Shown piece after piece: positions 7,462 to 15,681 of a stretch of 60,658 nucleotides of DNA. Positions within the stretch are counted from its first letter, which is position 1; each line of letters starts with the position of its first letter. The notes beneath the pieces were generated by a model, which was not told the DNA's origin, ran no database searches, and saw nothing but the letters and a program-made list of their open reading frames with translations. This DNA is from HK-STAS-PATE-2 sp035906575. Its GTDB lineage: Bacteria > Patescibacteriota > Patescibacteriia > 2-12-FULL-60-25. The stretch covers positions 1 through 60,658 of the forward strand of contig JAMIEW010000040.1 in the NCBI GenBank assembly GCA_035906575.1. Direction: 5' to 3'. A program made the position numbers and the translations under genes.

Positions 7462-9969
7462 CTATTCTTCACTTTCTCCACCTGGTTCACCGTGCTCAAC
7501 AAAGGTTACTGAGCTCACGAGATCACCGTCTTCTTTGAAGCGCATGAGACGAACACCTTGTGTATCACGACTCAATTCTGGGACAGATTTGAATGGCGTG
7601 CGTACCACGATGCCTTTTTTGGAGATCATCACAAGATCACGTTCGTCATCTTTGCTTGAGATATAAGCATTGACGACACCGCCCGTCTTATCACCTACCT
7701 TGGCGGTGCGGATACCTGAGCCACCGCGGCCTTGGGCGCGATATTCGCTCACGTCGGTGCGCTTACCCATGCCATTTTGTGTGATGACAAAGAGTGCGAG
7801 CGCGCCCTTGTCGGCAAGTTTTGGATTGATGACGTCCATGGCTACGACATAGTCTTTGCCTTTGAGCGTGATGCCGCGAACACCTGCCGCCGTGCGGCCC
7901 ATCGAGCGCACGTCTTCTTCGCTAAAGCGGATGCTTTGACCTTCGCGTGTCACGAGTGAGATATCATCTTTGCCACTCGAAGGTTTTACCCAGACGAGTT
8001 CGTCAGATTCGTTTAACGTGATCGCGATCAAACCCGAGCGACGGACGTTTGCGAATTCTTCGATCCCAGATTTTTTGATCGTACCCTTATTCGTCACCAT
8101 GACGAGATGCTTCATGCCATCGATCTCGTCCATTGGCAAGGTCACTGAGACTTTTTCACCCGGAGCGAGTTGCAAGAAGTTCACAATCGCCTGGCCTTTA
8201 GACGTACGCGTTGCCTGTGGCAATTCGTAGGCTTTGAGTCTGAAGACGCGGCCACGACTGGTGAAGAACATAATCTCGGTATGCGTGTTCGTGGTGAACA
8301 TGGTGCGTACCGCGTCTTCTTCTTTGGTCGCTACGCCGACGATGCCTTTGCCACCGCGATGCTGCGATTTAAAGGTGTCTGGCGGTAAGCGCTTGATATA
8401 ACCATCATCCGTAAGCATGACGAGACACTCTTCTTGAGGGACAAGGTCCTCCATAGAGAATTCACCGACCGGGCCTGGGATAATGAGAGTGCGGCGGGCA
8501 TCACCGAATTTCTCGCGCAATTCTTCAACTTCTTTTTTAACAATCGCCAACATCTTTTTGACCGAGGCGAGAATCGATTCGAGTTCGTCGATAATTTTCT
8601 TTTTCTCTTCCCATTCTTGTTCGACTTTGAGGCGTTCAAGGTTGGCGAGCTGTTGCAAGCGCATGTCGAGAATCGCTTGCGACTGGATTTCTGAAAGTTT
8701 GAACTTCGACATCAAGTTGCCTTTTGCCTCATCTTTGTCTTTGGACTTTTTGATCACGGCGATGATTTCATCGATGTGCAAAAGCGCGATACGCAAACCT
8801 TCTAAAATATGAATGCGTTCTTTTGCGCGATCGAGGTCATATTGGGTACGGCGACGAACCACTTCTTTGCGATGCGAGATGTATTCTTCAAGCAAATGCT
8901 TGATGGTCAAAATACGCGGCTGAATGCCGTCCACCAAACAAAGCGAATTAACGTGAAAGGCTTCTTGCAATTGCGTGAACTTGAAAAGCTGGTTGAGAAC
9001 TTTTTTTGGATACGAGTCTTTCTTCAACTCGATCACCATGCGAATACCTTCTTTATTGGACTCATCACGTAAATCACGAATGCCTTCGATGCGTTTTTCG
9101 GTCACGAGCTCAGCCATCTTTTCAAGCAAGGTGGCTTTGTTTACCTGGTAGGGCAATTCACTGACGATAATTTGAAAAGATCCGGCTTTTTCTTCAACGA
9201 TTTCGGTTTTAGCACGCATCACGATACCGCCGCGACCTGTCGCGTATGCCTGCATGATGGCATTCTTGTCATAAATAATACCGCCCGTTGGAAAATCCGG
9301 GCCAGGGATGATTTTAACGAGGTCTTCGATTGAGATGTCCCCGTCCTCAATCAATGCCACGATGCCGTTACAGACTTCGGTGAGATTATGTGGCGGGATA
9401 TTGGTCGCCATACCAACGGCGATACCGAGGGTACCGTTCAAAATCAAGTTTGGGAGCTTGCCTGGCAAGACGCGAGGCTCATCATGTGAACCGTCATAGT
9501 TTGGTCTAAAGTCCACCGTCTCTTTGTCGATATCAAAAAGCATTTCTTCGGCGATCGGCGAGAGCTTGGCTTCGGTATAACGATAGGCAGCGGCCGAATC
9601 ACCATCAACCGAACCAAAGTTACCTTGACCACGCACCAACGGATAACGCAACGAAAATTCTTGCACCATGCGTACCATGGCTTCATACACCGAAAAGTCA
9701 CCATGCGGATGGTATTTACCAAGCACGTCACCAACAACCGTTGCCGATTTGCGAAACTTCGCATTGGCACGTAAACCTGAATTCCACATCGAGTAGAGAA
9801 TGCGGCGATGAACCGGCTTTAAGCCGTCACGTACGTCTGGCAAGGCGCGGTCGACGATAACCGACATGGCATAGTCCAAAAAGGCCGTCTGAACTTCGTC
9901 GATCAGTGGGACGGATTTGATACCGTGCGGCAGCTCTGCTGGCTGCGGAGGGATGATTGCTTCTTCCAT
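7462..9969 (-). CDS. gyrA: DNA gyrase subunit A
   Basis: 835 residues. The N-terminal breakage-reunion domain shows YAMSVIVDRALPDVRDGLKP, the quinolone-pocket region KYHPHGDFSVYEAM and the catalytic tyrosine in AAYRYTEA. The coiled coil around residues 400-480 is present. The C-terminal DNA-wrapping beta-pinwheel follows, with a variant GyrA box HRGGKG in place of QRRGGKG. The GyrA box is needed for negative supercoiling in known gyrases; the change keeps RGGKG and should be functional. gyrB is not in the window. The gene follows a small membrane protein and a metallo-beta-lactamase-like gene on the same strand. Confidence 0.97.
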   Translation of the reverse strand: MEEAIIPPQPAELPHGIKSVPLIDEVQTAFLDYAMSVIVDRALPDVRDGLKPVHRRILYSMWNSGLRANAKFRKSATVVGDVLGKYHPHGDFSVYEAMVRMVQEFSLRYPLVRGQGNFGSVDGDSAAAYRYTEAKLSPIAEEMLFDIDKETVDFRPNYDGSHDEPRVLPGKLPNLILNGTLGIAVGMATNIPPHNLTEVCNGIVALIEDGDISIEDLVKIIPGPDFPTGGIIYDKNAIMQAYATGRGGIVMRAKTEIVEEKAGSFQIIVSELPYQVNKATLLEKMAELVTEKRIEGIRDLRDESNKEGIRMVIELKKDSYPKKVLNQLFKFTQLQEAFHVNSLCLVDGIQPRILTIKHLLEEYISHRKEVVRRRTQYDLDRAKERIHILEGLRIALLHIDEIIAVIKKSKDKDEAKGNLMSKFKLSEIQSQAILDMRLQQLANLERLKVEQEWEEKKKIIDELESILASVKKMLAIVKKEVEELREKFGDARRTLIIPGPVGEFSMEDLVPQEECLVMLTDDGYIKRLPPDTFKSQHRGGKGIVGVATKEEDAVRTMFTTNTHTEIMFFTSRGRVFRLKAYELPQATRTSKGQAIVNFLQLAPGEKVSVTLPMDEIDGMKHLVMVTNKGTIKKSGIEEFANVRRSGLIAITLNESDELVWVKPSSGKDDISLVTREGQSIRFSEEDVRSMGRTAAGVRGITLKGKDYVVAMDVINPKLADKGALALFVITQNGMGKRTDVSEYRAQGRGGSGIRTAKVGDKTGGVVNAYISSKDDERDLVMISKKGIVVRTPFKSVPELSRDTQGVRLMRFKEDGDLVSSVTFVEHGEPGGESEE

Positions 9970-9973
9970 AGGA

Positions 9974-10360
9974 TTATTGCTCGGTTGAGGTTGCTTGCTC
10001 TAAATTCTTACGTTCAATGACCTGATCTCTAAATAATGTCACATCTGCGCGCACTGATTCTGCTGTTTCTTTAATCGTCTCGACCGCCGCATCAGGCACG
10101 GGCGGCTTGGTCAACCATATACCGCGACCAAAAGACATCATCCAACCAGTCCCGATCATCAAGGTTGAGGCGGCAATCGCGATCACATAGCCGATCGAGA
10201 AACCGCGATCTTGTCCGACGCGTGCTTCGGCGTGGGCCTTAATCAATTCGCGTTTTTCTTCTGGTGAAAGGATTCTTGGCTCAAGCGCCTCAAACACATT
10301 GCCTCGCGCTTTTGGCGCTTTGGCTCGACGAGTTGGGGCGGGTTTCAAGGTGCGTGGCAT
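9974..10360 (-). CDS. Small single-span membrane protein, unknown
   Basis: 128 residues with a basic, Pro/Ala-rich N-terminus and a charged amphipathic segment (SPEEKRELIKAHAEARVG, about 32-49). One hydrophobic span (YVIAIAASTLMIGTGWMM, about 58-75) and a predicted helical tail (about 90-120) follow. No family recognised. It lies four bases from the gyrA start and eight from the preceding hydrolase-like gene, so all three probably share an mRNA. Topology is likely N-in. Confidence 0.75.
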   Translation of the reverse strand: MPRTLKPAPTRRAKAPKARGNVFEALEPRILSPEEKRELIKAHAEARVGQDRGFSIGYVIAIAASTLMIGTGWMMSFGRGIWLTKPPVPDAAVETIKETAESVRADVTLFRDQVIERKNLEQATSTEQ

Positions 10361-10368
10361 AGTGAGTA

Positions 10369-11010
10369 TTAAGCGCGTTCGAGAACCGTGACGACGAGAT
10401 CTTCTGACGGCAAATCTTTGCGCGAGATCTTGAGTTTGTTTGCGTCATTGCGTTGGCAGACGAGTTCTTTGCAGAAAGCGTCGGCTGAACCGAGCTCTTC
10501 TTTGAGACCGTCCACGTGATAGGCCAAAGGCACCACCATGCGAGGCTCAACGCGAGCAATCGTATCAACAGCTTGCTTAGCGCTCATGCGATCACCGCCG
10601 CCAACAGGCAACAACAAGATATCGATATTACCGAGTGATGAAACTTCGTCATCGGTGAGGGCGCGATTTAATTGGCCGATAAAACCAATCGACATGCCTT
10701 CAACTTCAAAGCGATACATTAAGTGATAAGGGTATTCGTCTCCTTCTTTTTTGAGAGGCATTGCATACGCGAAAAAACCATTCACTTCGTACTCGCCTGG
10801 AGTCTTGATCGTGAACGGCGTGTTTTGAAACGCGTCCTGCGGAAAACGCTCGTCGTCTTGATGCGTAAGCGCGACGATATCTGGAGAAAGCGTTCGCGGA
10901 AAACGCAAACCGCTGTCATTCGAATAAGGATCCGTCACAAGAACAGCATCGCGATCGCCGAAGGATGCCTCGATGCGGACACAAGAGAGTCCATGCCAAT
11001 AAATCTGCAT
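10369..11010 (-). CDS. Metallo-beta-lactamase-fold protein with altered metal site
   Basis: 213 residues from the ATG at 11010 (MQIYWHGLSC, the usual start of UPF0173/UlaG-like proteins); an upstream in-frame TTG is less likely. Strands match the fold: VLVTDPYS, DIVALTHQDDERF, PGEYEVNGFFAYAM, IGFIGQLNRAL, DILLLPVGG, RMVVPLAYH. The first metal motif, HxHxDH in active enzymes, reads HQDDER here, so the usual zinc ligands are mostly missing. H near the first strand (YWHG), the GEYEV turn and the PLAYH histidine remain. It may be a non-catalytic or differently metallated relative. It is first gene of the gyrA operon. Confidence 0.8.
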   Translation of the reverse strand: MQIYWHGLSCVRIEASFGDRDAVLVTDPYSNDSGLRFPRTLSPDIVALTHQDDERFPQDAFQNTPFTIKTPGEYEVNGFFAYAMPLKKEGDEYPYHLMYRFEVEGMSIGFIGQLNRALTDDEVSSLGNIDILLLPVGGGDRMSAKQAVDTIARVEPRMVVPLAYHVDGLKEELGSADAFCKELVCQRNDANKLKISRKDLPSEDLVVTVLERA

Positions 11011-11100
11011 AAGTAAGCAAGTATTCAACCTTAGAGGTTGGCCCTATTCTACCCGTTTTTCACGCCAAAATCGAGTCTTGCGTCAAGGGTTTCACCGTCG

Positions 11101-11109
11101 TGATATACT
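11101..11109 (+). promoter_or_regulatory. Extended -10 promoter of arfB
   Basis: TGATATACT is an extended -10 (TG-N-TATACT). No clear -35 at 17 bases. The predicted start (about 11116) is two bases before the ATG at 11118, giving a leaderless mRNA. Confidence 0.6.
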
Positions 11110-11117
11110 GGTGATCT

Positions 11118-11591
11118 ATGCCTTTTGAAAATCCGTTCGCGGCGGCTCTCAGCCTCCCCAAAGCACAAGCTGAAAGCTGGCAGCCACCGGTGATTTCACG
11201 CGACGAATTTGAGCTCGAATACGTTCGTTCTTCGGGCCCGGGCGGACAAAAAGTCAATAAGACCTCGAGCGCCGTCTTATTGCGCTGGCCAATTTTAACC
11301 TCAAAAGCCCTTAGAGAGGACCAAAAAGACCAATTACTCGAGAATTTGAAGAATCGCATTAACGATGAAGGTGAATTGGTATTAAAAGTTCAAGAATTAC
11401 GCTCGCAGAAGCAAAATCTTGAACGCGCCGTCGAAATCGTCCATGAACTCGTTGAAAAAGCCCTAAAACCCCAGATTGAACGCAAACCCACCAAACCGAC
11501 CCGAGGGGCCAAAGAACGCCGCATGGATGAGAAGAGCCGTCGTGGCACCCTCAAAGAGGGCCGTTTGTACAGAGCAGGGTTGGATGATTAG
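11118..11591 (+). CDS. arfB: Peptidyl-tRNA hydrolase ArfB / RF-like rescue factor
   Basis: 157 residues. The catalytic GGQ motif lies in RSSGPGGQKVNKTSSAVLLRW (start near residue 38), the hallmark of class I release-factor domains. The protein lacks codon-recognition domains and ends in a basic tail (RKPTKPTRGAKERRMDEKSRR), as in ArfB/YaeJ. Such factors free ribosomes stalled without a stop codon by hydrolysing peptidyl-tRNA. The tail normally enters the empty mRNA channel. The N-terminus is about 25 residues longer than E. coli ArfB. The mRNA appears leaderless. Confidence 0.9.
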   Translation: MPFENPFAAALSLPKAQAESWQPPVISRDEFELEYVRSSGPGGQKVNKTSSAVLLRWPILTSKALREDQKDQLLENLKNRINDEGELVLKVQELRSQKQNLERAVEIVHELVEKALKPQIERKPTKPTRGAKERRMDEKSRRGTLKEGRLYRAGLDD

Positions 11592-11612
11592 GTGATGGAG
11601 GTATTTAAATAT

Positions 11613-11640
11613 TGACAAATACCAAAATTACTGTAGGGTA
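11613..11640 (+). promoter_or_regulatory. Promoter of orphan gene 11679
   Basis: TTGACA (11613-11618), then a 16-base spacer ending in TG and TAGGGT, a weak -10. It precedes the gene starting at 11679. Confidence 0.5.
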
Positions 11641-11678
11641 GGCCTGGTTCAATACTCTCTGATTAGGTGAGATAAGAC

Positions 11679-12017
11679 ATGCGAAGTGAATTGACCGACC
11701 GTCCGAGTGCTCTTTCTGATGGGATTACCCTGCTCCTTGCACAGACCTATCCGCGTCTGCGCTTCGTAAGAAAAATTGCCGTGCTTGAAACAAGCCCTGG
11801 CCACAGCATTCCGCTTTGTAAGGATGAAGGCGACGGTAAAGCCTACCTCATCTACGGACTTCTTCAGTATATCGAGGACCGCGAAATCCTTTTTTGCCTC
11901 GTAATAGCACATGCGAAGCGACTGCAAGGCGCAACACCATCTCGTTGGCTCATCGATGCCATCGAAGATAACTATCACGAGCAGTACCAACGTCATCTCG
12001 CTGCCATCAATCCCTGA
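11679..12017 (+). CDS. Orphan protein, unknown
   Basis: 112 residues, no family recognised. It is probably a soluble alpha/beta protein: a C-terminal helix rich in charged and aromatic residues (WLIDAIEDNYHEQYQRHL) follows a hydrophobic stretch (ILFCLVIAHAKRL). It stands alone, with its own promoter (TTGACA at 11613) and a strong terminator directly after the stop. Such a single-gene unit fits an accessory gene. Confidence 0.6.
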   Translation: MRSELTDRPSALSDGITLLLAQTYPRLRFVRKIAVLETSPGHSIPLCKDEGDGKAYLIYGLLQYIEDREILFCLVIAHAKRLQGATPSRWLIDAIEDNYHEQYQRHLAAINP

Positions 12018-12047
12018 CCCGCACATGAACGAGTGCGGGTTATTTTT
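12017..12047 (+). terminator. Intrinsic terminator
   Basis: ACCCGCAC and GTGCGGGT with an 8-base loop, followed by TATTTTTAT. Confidence 0.85.
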
Positions 12048-12056
12048 ATCCTTTTC

Positions 12057-13136
12057 TTAACCTCTGAGCCTCGCAACGCGCTGGGATGATTCTAAACTCT
12101 CGGCTATACGTTTACCTTGAGCATCCAGAATAGGGTGTTTTTCTTCTGCCTCCCATGCAACCGGTAACGTGATTTTAAGGATTCTTGCAACTTCTGCCTT
12201 TAGAGAGTTTTCTGCCGTGTCACTCAATCTTTGCAATTCATTTAACAAATCTCCTCGCTTCATACCGACAACATGCTCTTTCATAAATTGCGCACCACGA
12301 TCAAGTGTTAACGACTTGGTTAACAGACGTGCGTGCAATTCTAACTCCCAAGACTGTTGGTGAGCGATGATTGCTGCCATGCGTTTAAGTAATTGATCAC
12401 CCTCTGCCGCCGTTGTCCTGCTATCTACATAACGCTCCATAAGCTCTCCTGGCATATACACCGAAGTATTTATCACAGGTATCTTGCCTTCTTTTGGTAA
12501 ATCGTAGGTAGAACCTGGCTCGTCGGATTCAACATCATACCAGTAGGCATTTGCGATATCACCTGATGCCGTTCTCTGAAGGCCGCGCGCAAGCTTATAG
12601 GCGTGTTCGACCGGATCAAGCGTTCCATCCACCACCACTAATGCGCCTTCACGTTCATTCTCTTGATCAAGATAGAGTAATAAACTATCGGCACCAATGG
12701 TTTTATCGTCGATATCACAGGGATCGAATGGTACGACGTCCCCATTTGCCACGTCATAGCGCCCCTTTAAGGCACCGTCCGTTGCATACGCTTCAAGAAT
12801 GACATATTCAAGATAGCCAGACGCTTCGTGCTTATTACCAGCCGAATGCTCGATTTTTTTTCTATGATAGAGCTGGCGATCATCTTCACTGATCGTTATA
12901 CGGCCACCATTCTCTGAAGGCTTCCAGGCAATTGAACGGTTTTCTCTCCACCAACGAACGATATCCAACTGTTGTTCGCGAGTTGGGATAGGTCGTTCAT
13001 TTTTTGTTTTTGCACCCAAAGTCGTTTGCGGCAATCGCGCAGGCATCTGGGCTGGCCTTCGTTTGATGACTCCTCCCATTGCTGTAGGCATCCCTTCTGG
13101 AGCCATGAGTGGACCTTTTTCGGATGGGTTTTTCAT
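12057..13136 (-). CDS. Orphan protein, unknown
   Basis: 359 residues, no family recognised. The first 55 residues are proline- and basic-rich and probably disordered. A core (about 56-230) with WWRENRSIAWKPSENGG and alternating acidic strands follows, then a helical C-terminal region (ELMERYVDSRTTAAEGDQLL onward). No signal peptide, membrane span or nucleotide-binding motif. A promoter (TTGACA at 13177-13172, spacer 17, TATTTC at 13154-13149, minus strand) sits 12 bases before the ATG. It is divergent from the gene at 13326. Confidence 0.65.
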   Translation of the reverse strand: MKNPSEKGPLMAPEGMPTAMGGVIKRRPAQMPARLPQTTLGAKTKNERPIPTREQQLDIVRWWRENRSIAWKPSENGGRITISEDDRQLYHRKKIEHSAGNKHEASGYLEYVILEAYATDGALKGRYDVANGDVVPFDPCDIDDKTIGADSLLLYLDQENEREGALVVVDGTLDPVEHAYKLARGLQRTASGDIANAYWYDVESDEPGSTYDLPKEGKIPVINTSVYMPGELMERYVDSRTTAAEGDQLLKRMAAIIAHQQSWELELHARLLTKSLTLDRGAQFMKEHVVGMKRGDLLNELQRLSDTAENSLKAEVARILKITLPVAWEAEEKHPILDAQGKRIAESLESSQRVARLRG

Positions 13137-13148
13137 ACGTTGTTAAGC

Positions 13149-13214
13149 GAAATAGTACCACATTCATATTATGTCAACAATAGACTTGACATAATTGACA
13201 TATTCTGCTAGCGT
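13149..13214. promoter_or_regulatory. Back-to-back divergent promoters
   Basis: Minus strand: TTGACA (13177-13172), 17 bases, TATTTC (13154-13149). Plus strand: TTGACA (13186-13191), 17 bases, TAGCGT (13209-13214), with another TTGACA at 13195. The two -35 boxes form an inverted repeat only eight bases apart, so the promoters may share regulation. Confidence 0.7.
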
Positions 13215-13325
13215 TCTGCTGCCGTGATAGCCAAACCCTTGATGAGCCTTTCTTCTTTCATTCTGACCATGCCTGAGAATGAATGATGAGAGGCCCACCA
13301 ACCACCGGGTCTCCAGGAGTTACAC

Positions 13326-13808
13326 ATGGAAAAGCTCATCAGTGAGAGTGTTTCGTCCCTCAAGACCCTTCTGACCGGCTTCGGCCGCAACGAAGAAGCG
13401 CGCAAGCGCTATCTGAAAGAGCGGCAGCGGTTCATCCGCGAGCTCAATCAGAGTGGGATCTTTCCTCCCCGCGAACTGCTCGAGCGCGGCACGCTGCACG
13501 AGATCCAGGCATGGGCCACGGCCCGGTTGGATGACGCGAAGTTCGTGGCCCGCCTCAAGCGGTGGCACGACAACGCGGAGGCGTGGAAGGAGCTCGTCGC
13601 TCTTCTGCGCAAGGTGAACGCCCTCGAGGACGAGAATGGCCAACCGCGCACAACGCTGCGGTGTGGACGTGACTCGGAGGCTCAGCACCTGGCACGAGCG
13701 AAGGAGTTCTTGACCGACCGCGAGCGAACCCTCATGGGAGCTCACGGATTTCGCACCAAGCTCGGCAGCTTGCTGAACAAGCAAGAAGTCGCGCCCACGT
13801 GGGAATAG
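13326..13808 (+). CDS. GC-rich orphan protein, helical
   Basis: 160 residues, mainly charged helices (EEARKRYLKERQRFIRELNQ near the start, and KFVARLKRWHDNAEAWKELV). No family recognised. Codon use is strongly G/C-ending, unlike flanking ruvC and rpoC, and resembles the genes at 23.6-32.6 kb. CAGGAG stands about eight bases before the ATG. The roughly 100-base leader holds a TTCATTC/GAATGAA hairpin. With the next gene it looks like a small imported unit. Confidence 0.7.
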   Translation: MEKLISESVSSLKTLLTGFGRNEEARKRYLKERQRFIRELNQSGIFPPRELLERGTLHEIQAWATARLDDAKFVARLKRWHDNAEAWKELVALLRKVNALEDENGQPRTTLRCGRDSEAQHLARAKEFLTDRERTLMGAHGFRTKLGSLLNKQEVAPTWE

Positions 13809-13878
13809 CGTAACGGGTTGTGGGTCCCCGAAATGACTCACGCATCGTTTAACAACCTCAACCTTAGGAGAGCCTTCA

Positions 13879-14253
13879 ATGGAATCGCACGTTCGTTCTT
13901 TGGCAAAGTTTCTGGTGGAGTCCGAGCGCACCGAGGCGATCGTCACCTTGTCGGTGGCGCTGACTCTGAGCGCCGTCATCTTTGGAGCCTATGCTCTCAC
14001 GGGTGACCATTCGTTCGCTGGACTCTCACTGGTATTGGCTGGCCTCGGTACGTACAGCTTTGGGTATAAAAACCTGAAGACGGCTTATCAAGAGGAACGC
14101 GCAGGTATGAAATCGCCTCGCTACAGCTGGTGCCTGCTCGTCTGCATCGTCGGTGTTGCTGTGGCCTACACGGGGGTCTCCCTGCTCAGCCATCTTGGCA
14201 CCGATCATCTTCTCACAACCTTTACCAAGCTGGCGACTCGCCGGCTTTTTTGA
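13879..14253 (+). CDS. Small membrane protein, unknown
   Basis: 124 residues with about three hydrophobic spans (residues 19-40 AIVTLSVALTLSAVIFGAYA, 44-62, and 82-104 WCLLVCIVGVAVAYTGVSLL). No family recognised. TTAGGAG lies nine bases before the ATG. Its last codons are part of a terminator hairpin (14227-14251), which is unusual. It probably forms one operon with the preceding GC-rich gene. Confidence 0.65.
   Translation: MESHVRSLAKFLVESERTEAIVTLSVALTLSAVIFGAYALTGDHSFAGLSLVLAGLGTYSFGYKNLKTAYQEERAGMKSPRYSWCLLVCIVGVAVAYTGVSLLSHLGTDHLLTTFTKLATRRLF
14227..14251 (+). terminator. Terminator overlapping the 3' end of the membrane gene
   Basis: AAGCTGGCG and CGCCGGCTT with an ACT loop, followed by TTTT. 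The stem and T-run encode the last residues of the preceding protein. Confidence 0.75.
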
Positions 14254-14266
14254 TTCTTCGTTTTTT

Positions 14267-14740
14267 CTATTTTGTCTTTATGGTCGAACCAGCAATCGCA
14301 ATCGCTAACGCATCAGCCGCATCATCTGGCTCTGGGATCTCTTTCAATTTCAATAAACGTTTTACCATTTCTTGGATCTGTTCTTTTTTTGCTGCACCGT
14401 AACCTGTTGTTGCCTGCTTTACTTGGTTTGGCGTGAGTTCAACGAGCGGGATACCTGCATCCGCGATGGCGAGCAAGATCACTCCCCTCCCCATCCCGAC
14501 ATTGATTGCGGTCTTTGCATTATTTGAAAAAAAGAGATGCTCAACAACCACGACATCAGGCTTCGCTTTTTTGATAATGCGTTCAACGCCGTCACGCGTC
14601 TCTTGAAGGCGTTTTGTAAAAACATCTTTTGATGATGTTTGGATGCAGCCGTGACCCATCCAACGAAACTCATTTTTCACGACTTCAATCACACCCCAGC
14701 CCGTGCGGTCAAAACCTGGATCGATGCCGAGAATGCGCAT
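14267..14740 (-). CDS. ruvC: Crossover junction endodeoxyribonuclease RuvC
   Basis: 157 residues from the ATG at 14740 (MRILGIDPGFDRTGWGVIE), the standard RuvC start. The four acidic catalytic residues are visible: D7 in GIDPG, E in VVVEHLFF, and the paired D residues in PDDAADALAIA near residue 140. RuvC is the dimeric resolvase that cuts Holliday junctions held by RuvA/RuvB. The gene is separate from ruvA (5318-5875) in this genome. A frame upstream of the ATG is open for 13 codons but does not resemble the family. Confidence 0.96.
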   Translation of the reverse strand: MRILGIDPGFDRTGWGVIEVVKNEFRWMGHGCIQTSSKDVFTKRLQETRDGVERIIKKAKPDVVVVEHLFFSNNAKTAINVGMGRGVILLAIADAGIPLVELTPNQVKQATTGYGAAKKEQIQEMVKRLLKLKEIPEPDDAADALAIAIAGSTIKTK

Positions 14741-15091
14741 AACTCGCTTAAGGCTAGTGGATGCAAGAACCTTGGTCAATTCGCTAGCGCTTGGCAGAGC
14801 AGGATATTTACCCTAAGGTGGCCGAGCCAAACCACCGGCAGAAAGGAGGAGGTATAAAAACTCAACGGTTCTCTGGGCATAATCCATGCCAGAAACGATG
14901 GTTTCTACGCCCTGTCGCGCATTGCGTGGCTGGAGCGTAGCGATCTATCATGCGTCAGAGCGCGTACCGATGAGCAGGATGAACCTTATCCAGCACCAAT
15001 CGATGTCTCGCCCTTACCAAGTGAGACTCGTCATAAAACGCTAAGGAGCATGTCCTCCTTCTGGCCATTGCAGAGATCTTGCTGCACTGGC
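14741..15091. other. 350-base gap with structured sequence, unassigned
   Basis: The gap holds a strong Shine-Dalgarno-like AAAGGAGGAGG (14842-14852, plus) with no ATG/GTG/TTG at a useful distance. It also holds small hairpins GGCAT/ATGCC and AGAAAC/GTTTCT near 14876-14912, and AAGGAG/CTCCTT near 15042-15061. One plus frame after 14857 reads protein-like for about 95 codons but lacks a normal start. It could be a decayed gene or an RNA; I do not assign it. Confidence 0.35.
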
Positions 15092-15607
15092 CTATTTAAT
15101 TTCATCCGTTTTAAATCCAATCTCATTGGTTTTTTCTTTAACCGTAATAACTTCGCGTAAGGCATCAAAAACAATTTTGAAATTTTCATCGAAGCGCTTT
15201 TCTAGATCTTCGAGTTTGTAGTGAAGTTCTTGTTGGCTTAACAAGAATTCACGCGCCCGCACAAAGGCGCGCATAATTTCGATATTCACCTTTACAGCCC
15301 GCTCGCTGCGTAAGACCGATGAGAGCATGGCGATACCTTGTTCGGTGAACAGAATAGTGGCATATCTCCTTCCTCCGTATTGCTTTAAACTTGAGGTCAC
15401 AATTTGTGACCTCAAGTTTTGACGCTCAACTAAGCAAATAAAATCATCTGGGAATCGGTCTTTGTTGCGTTTAACAGCTTGATTGAGCTGTTTTGTTGTA
15501 ACTCCATAAAGATGAGCTAAATCAGCGTCTAACATGACTTTTTTGCCATTGAATTCGTAGATCTTTGAAAGGATTTCCGCCGTAATTGGAGTTAGCTCGT
15601 AATGCAT
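15092..15607 (-). CDS. ORF6N-domain protein (phage antirepressor-like regulator)
   Basis: 171 residues from the ATG at 15607; an ATG at 15625 is also in frame. Residues 1-95 form an ORF6N domain: KVMLDADLAHLYGV, then TKQLNQAVKRNKDRFPDDF, NLRSQIVTSS, GGRRYATILFTEQGIAMLSSVL. The C-terminal part (about 100-150) is a helical coiled coil (LSQQELHYKLEDLEKRF). ORF6N proteins come from phage regulatory proteins and are frequent single genes in CPR and Bacteroidetes genomes. The codons for NLRSQIVTSS form a perfect 33-base palindrome, and a related palindrome lies 50 bases upstream of the start. I infer DNA binding and possible autoregulation. Confidence 0.88.
   Translation of the reverse strand: MHYELTPITAEILSKIYEFNGKKVMLDADLAHLYGVTTKQLNQAVKRNKDRFPDDFICLVERQNLRSQIVTSSLKQYGGRRYATILFTEQGIAMLSSVLRSERAVKVNIEIMRAFVRAREFLLSQQELHYKLEDLEKRFDENFKIVFDALREVITVKEKTNEIGFKTDEIK
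15387..15419. repeat. Perfect 33-base palindrome inside ORF6N gene
   Basis: AAACTTGAGGTCACAA, a single central base, and the exact reverse complement: 16-bp arms. It covers the codons of NLRSQIVTSS and shares the core TTGA-GTCACAA with the upstream palindrome at 15657. Confidence 0.95.
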
Positions 15608-15656
15608 ATCTCTACCCCGTTCCATAATTTAAGCCACGATGTCAAGATATTTGTCG

Positions 15657-15681
15657 TTGAAGTCACAAATTGTGACTTCAA
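15657..15681. promoter_or_regulatory. Palindromic operator candidate upstream of ORF6N gene
   Basis: TTGAAGTCACAA, one central base, TTGTGACTTCAA: 12-bp perfect arms, 50 bases upstream of the ORF6N ATG (15607). It differs from the in-gene palindrome only at the symmetric G/A position of TTGA(G/A)GTCACAA. A likely binding site for the ORF6N protein itself (inference). Confidence 0.65.
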
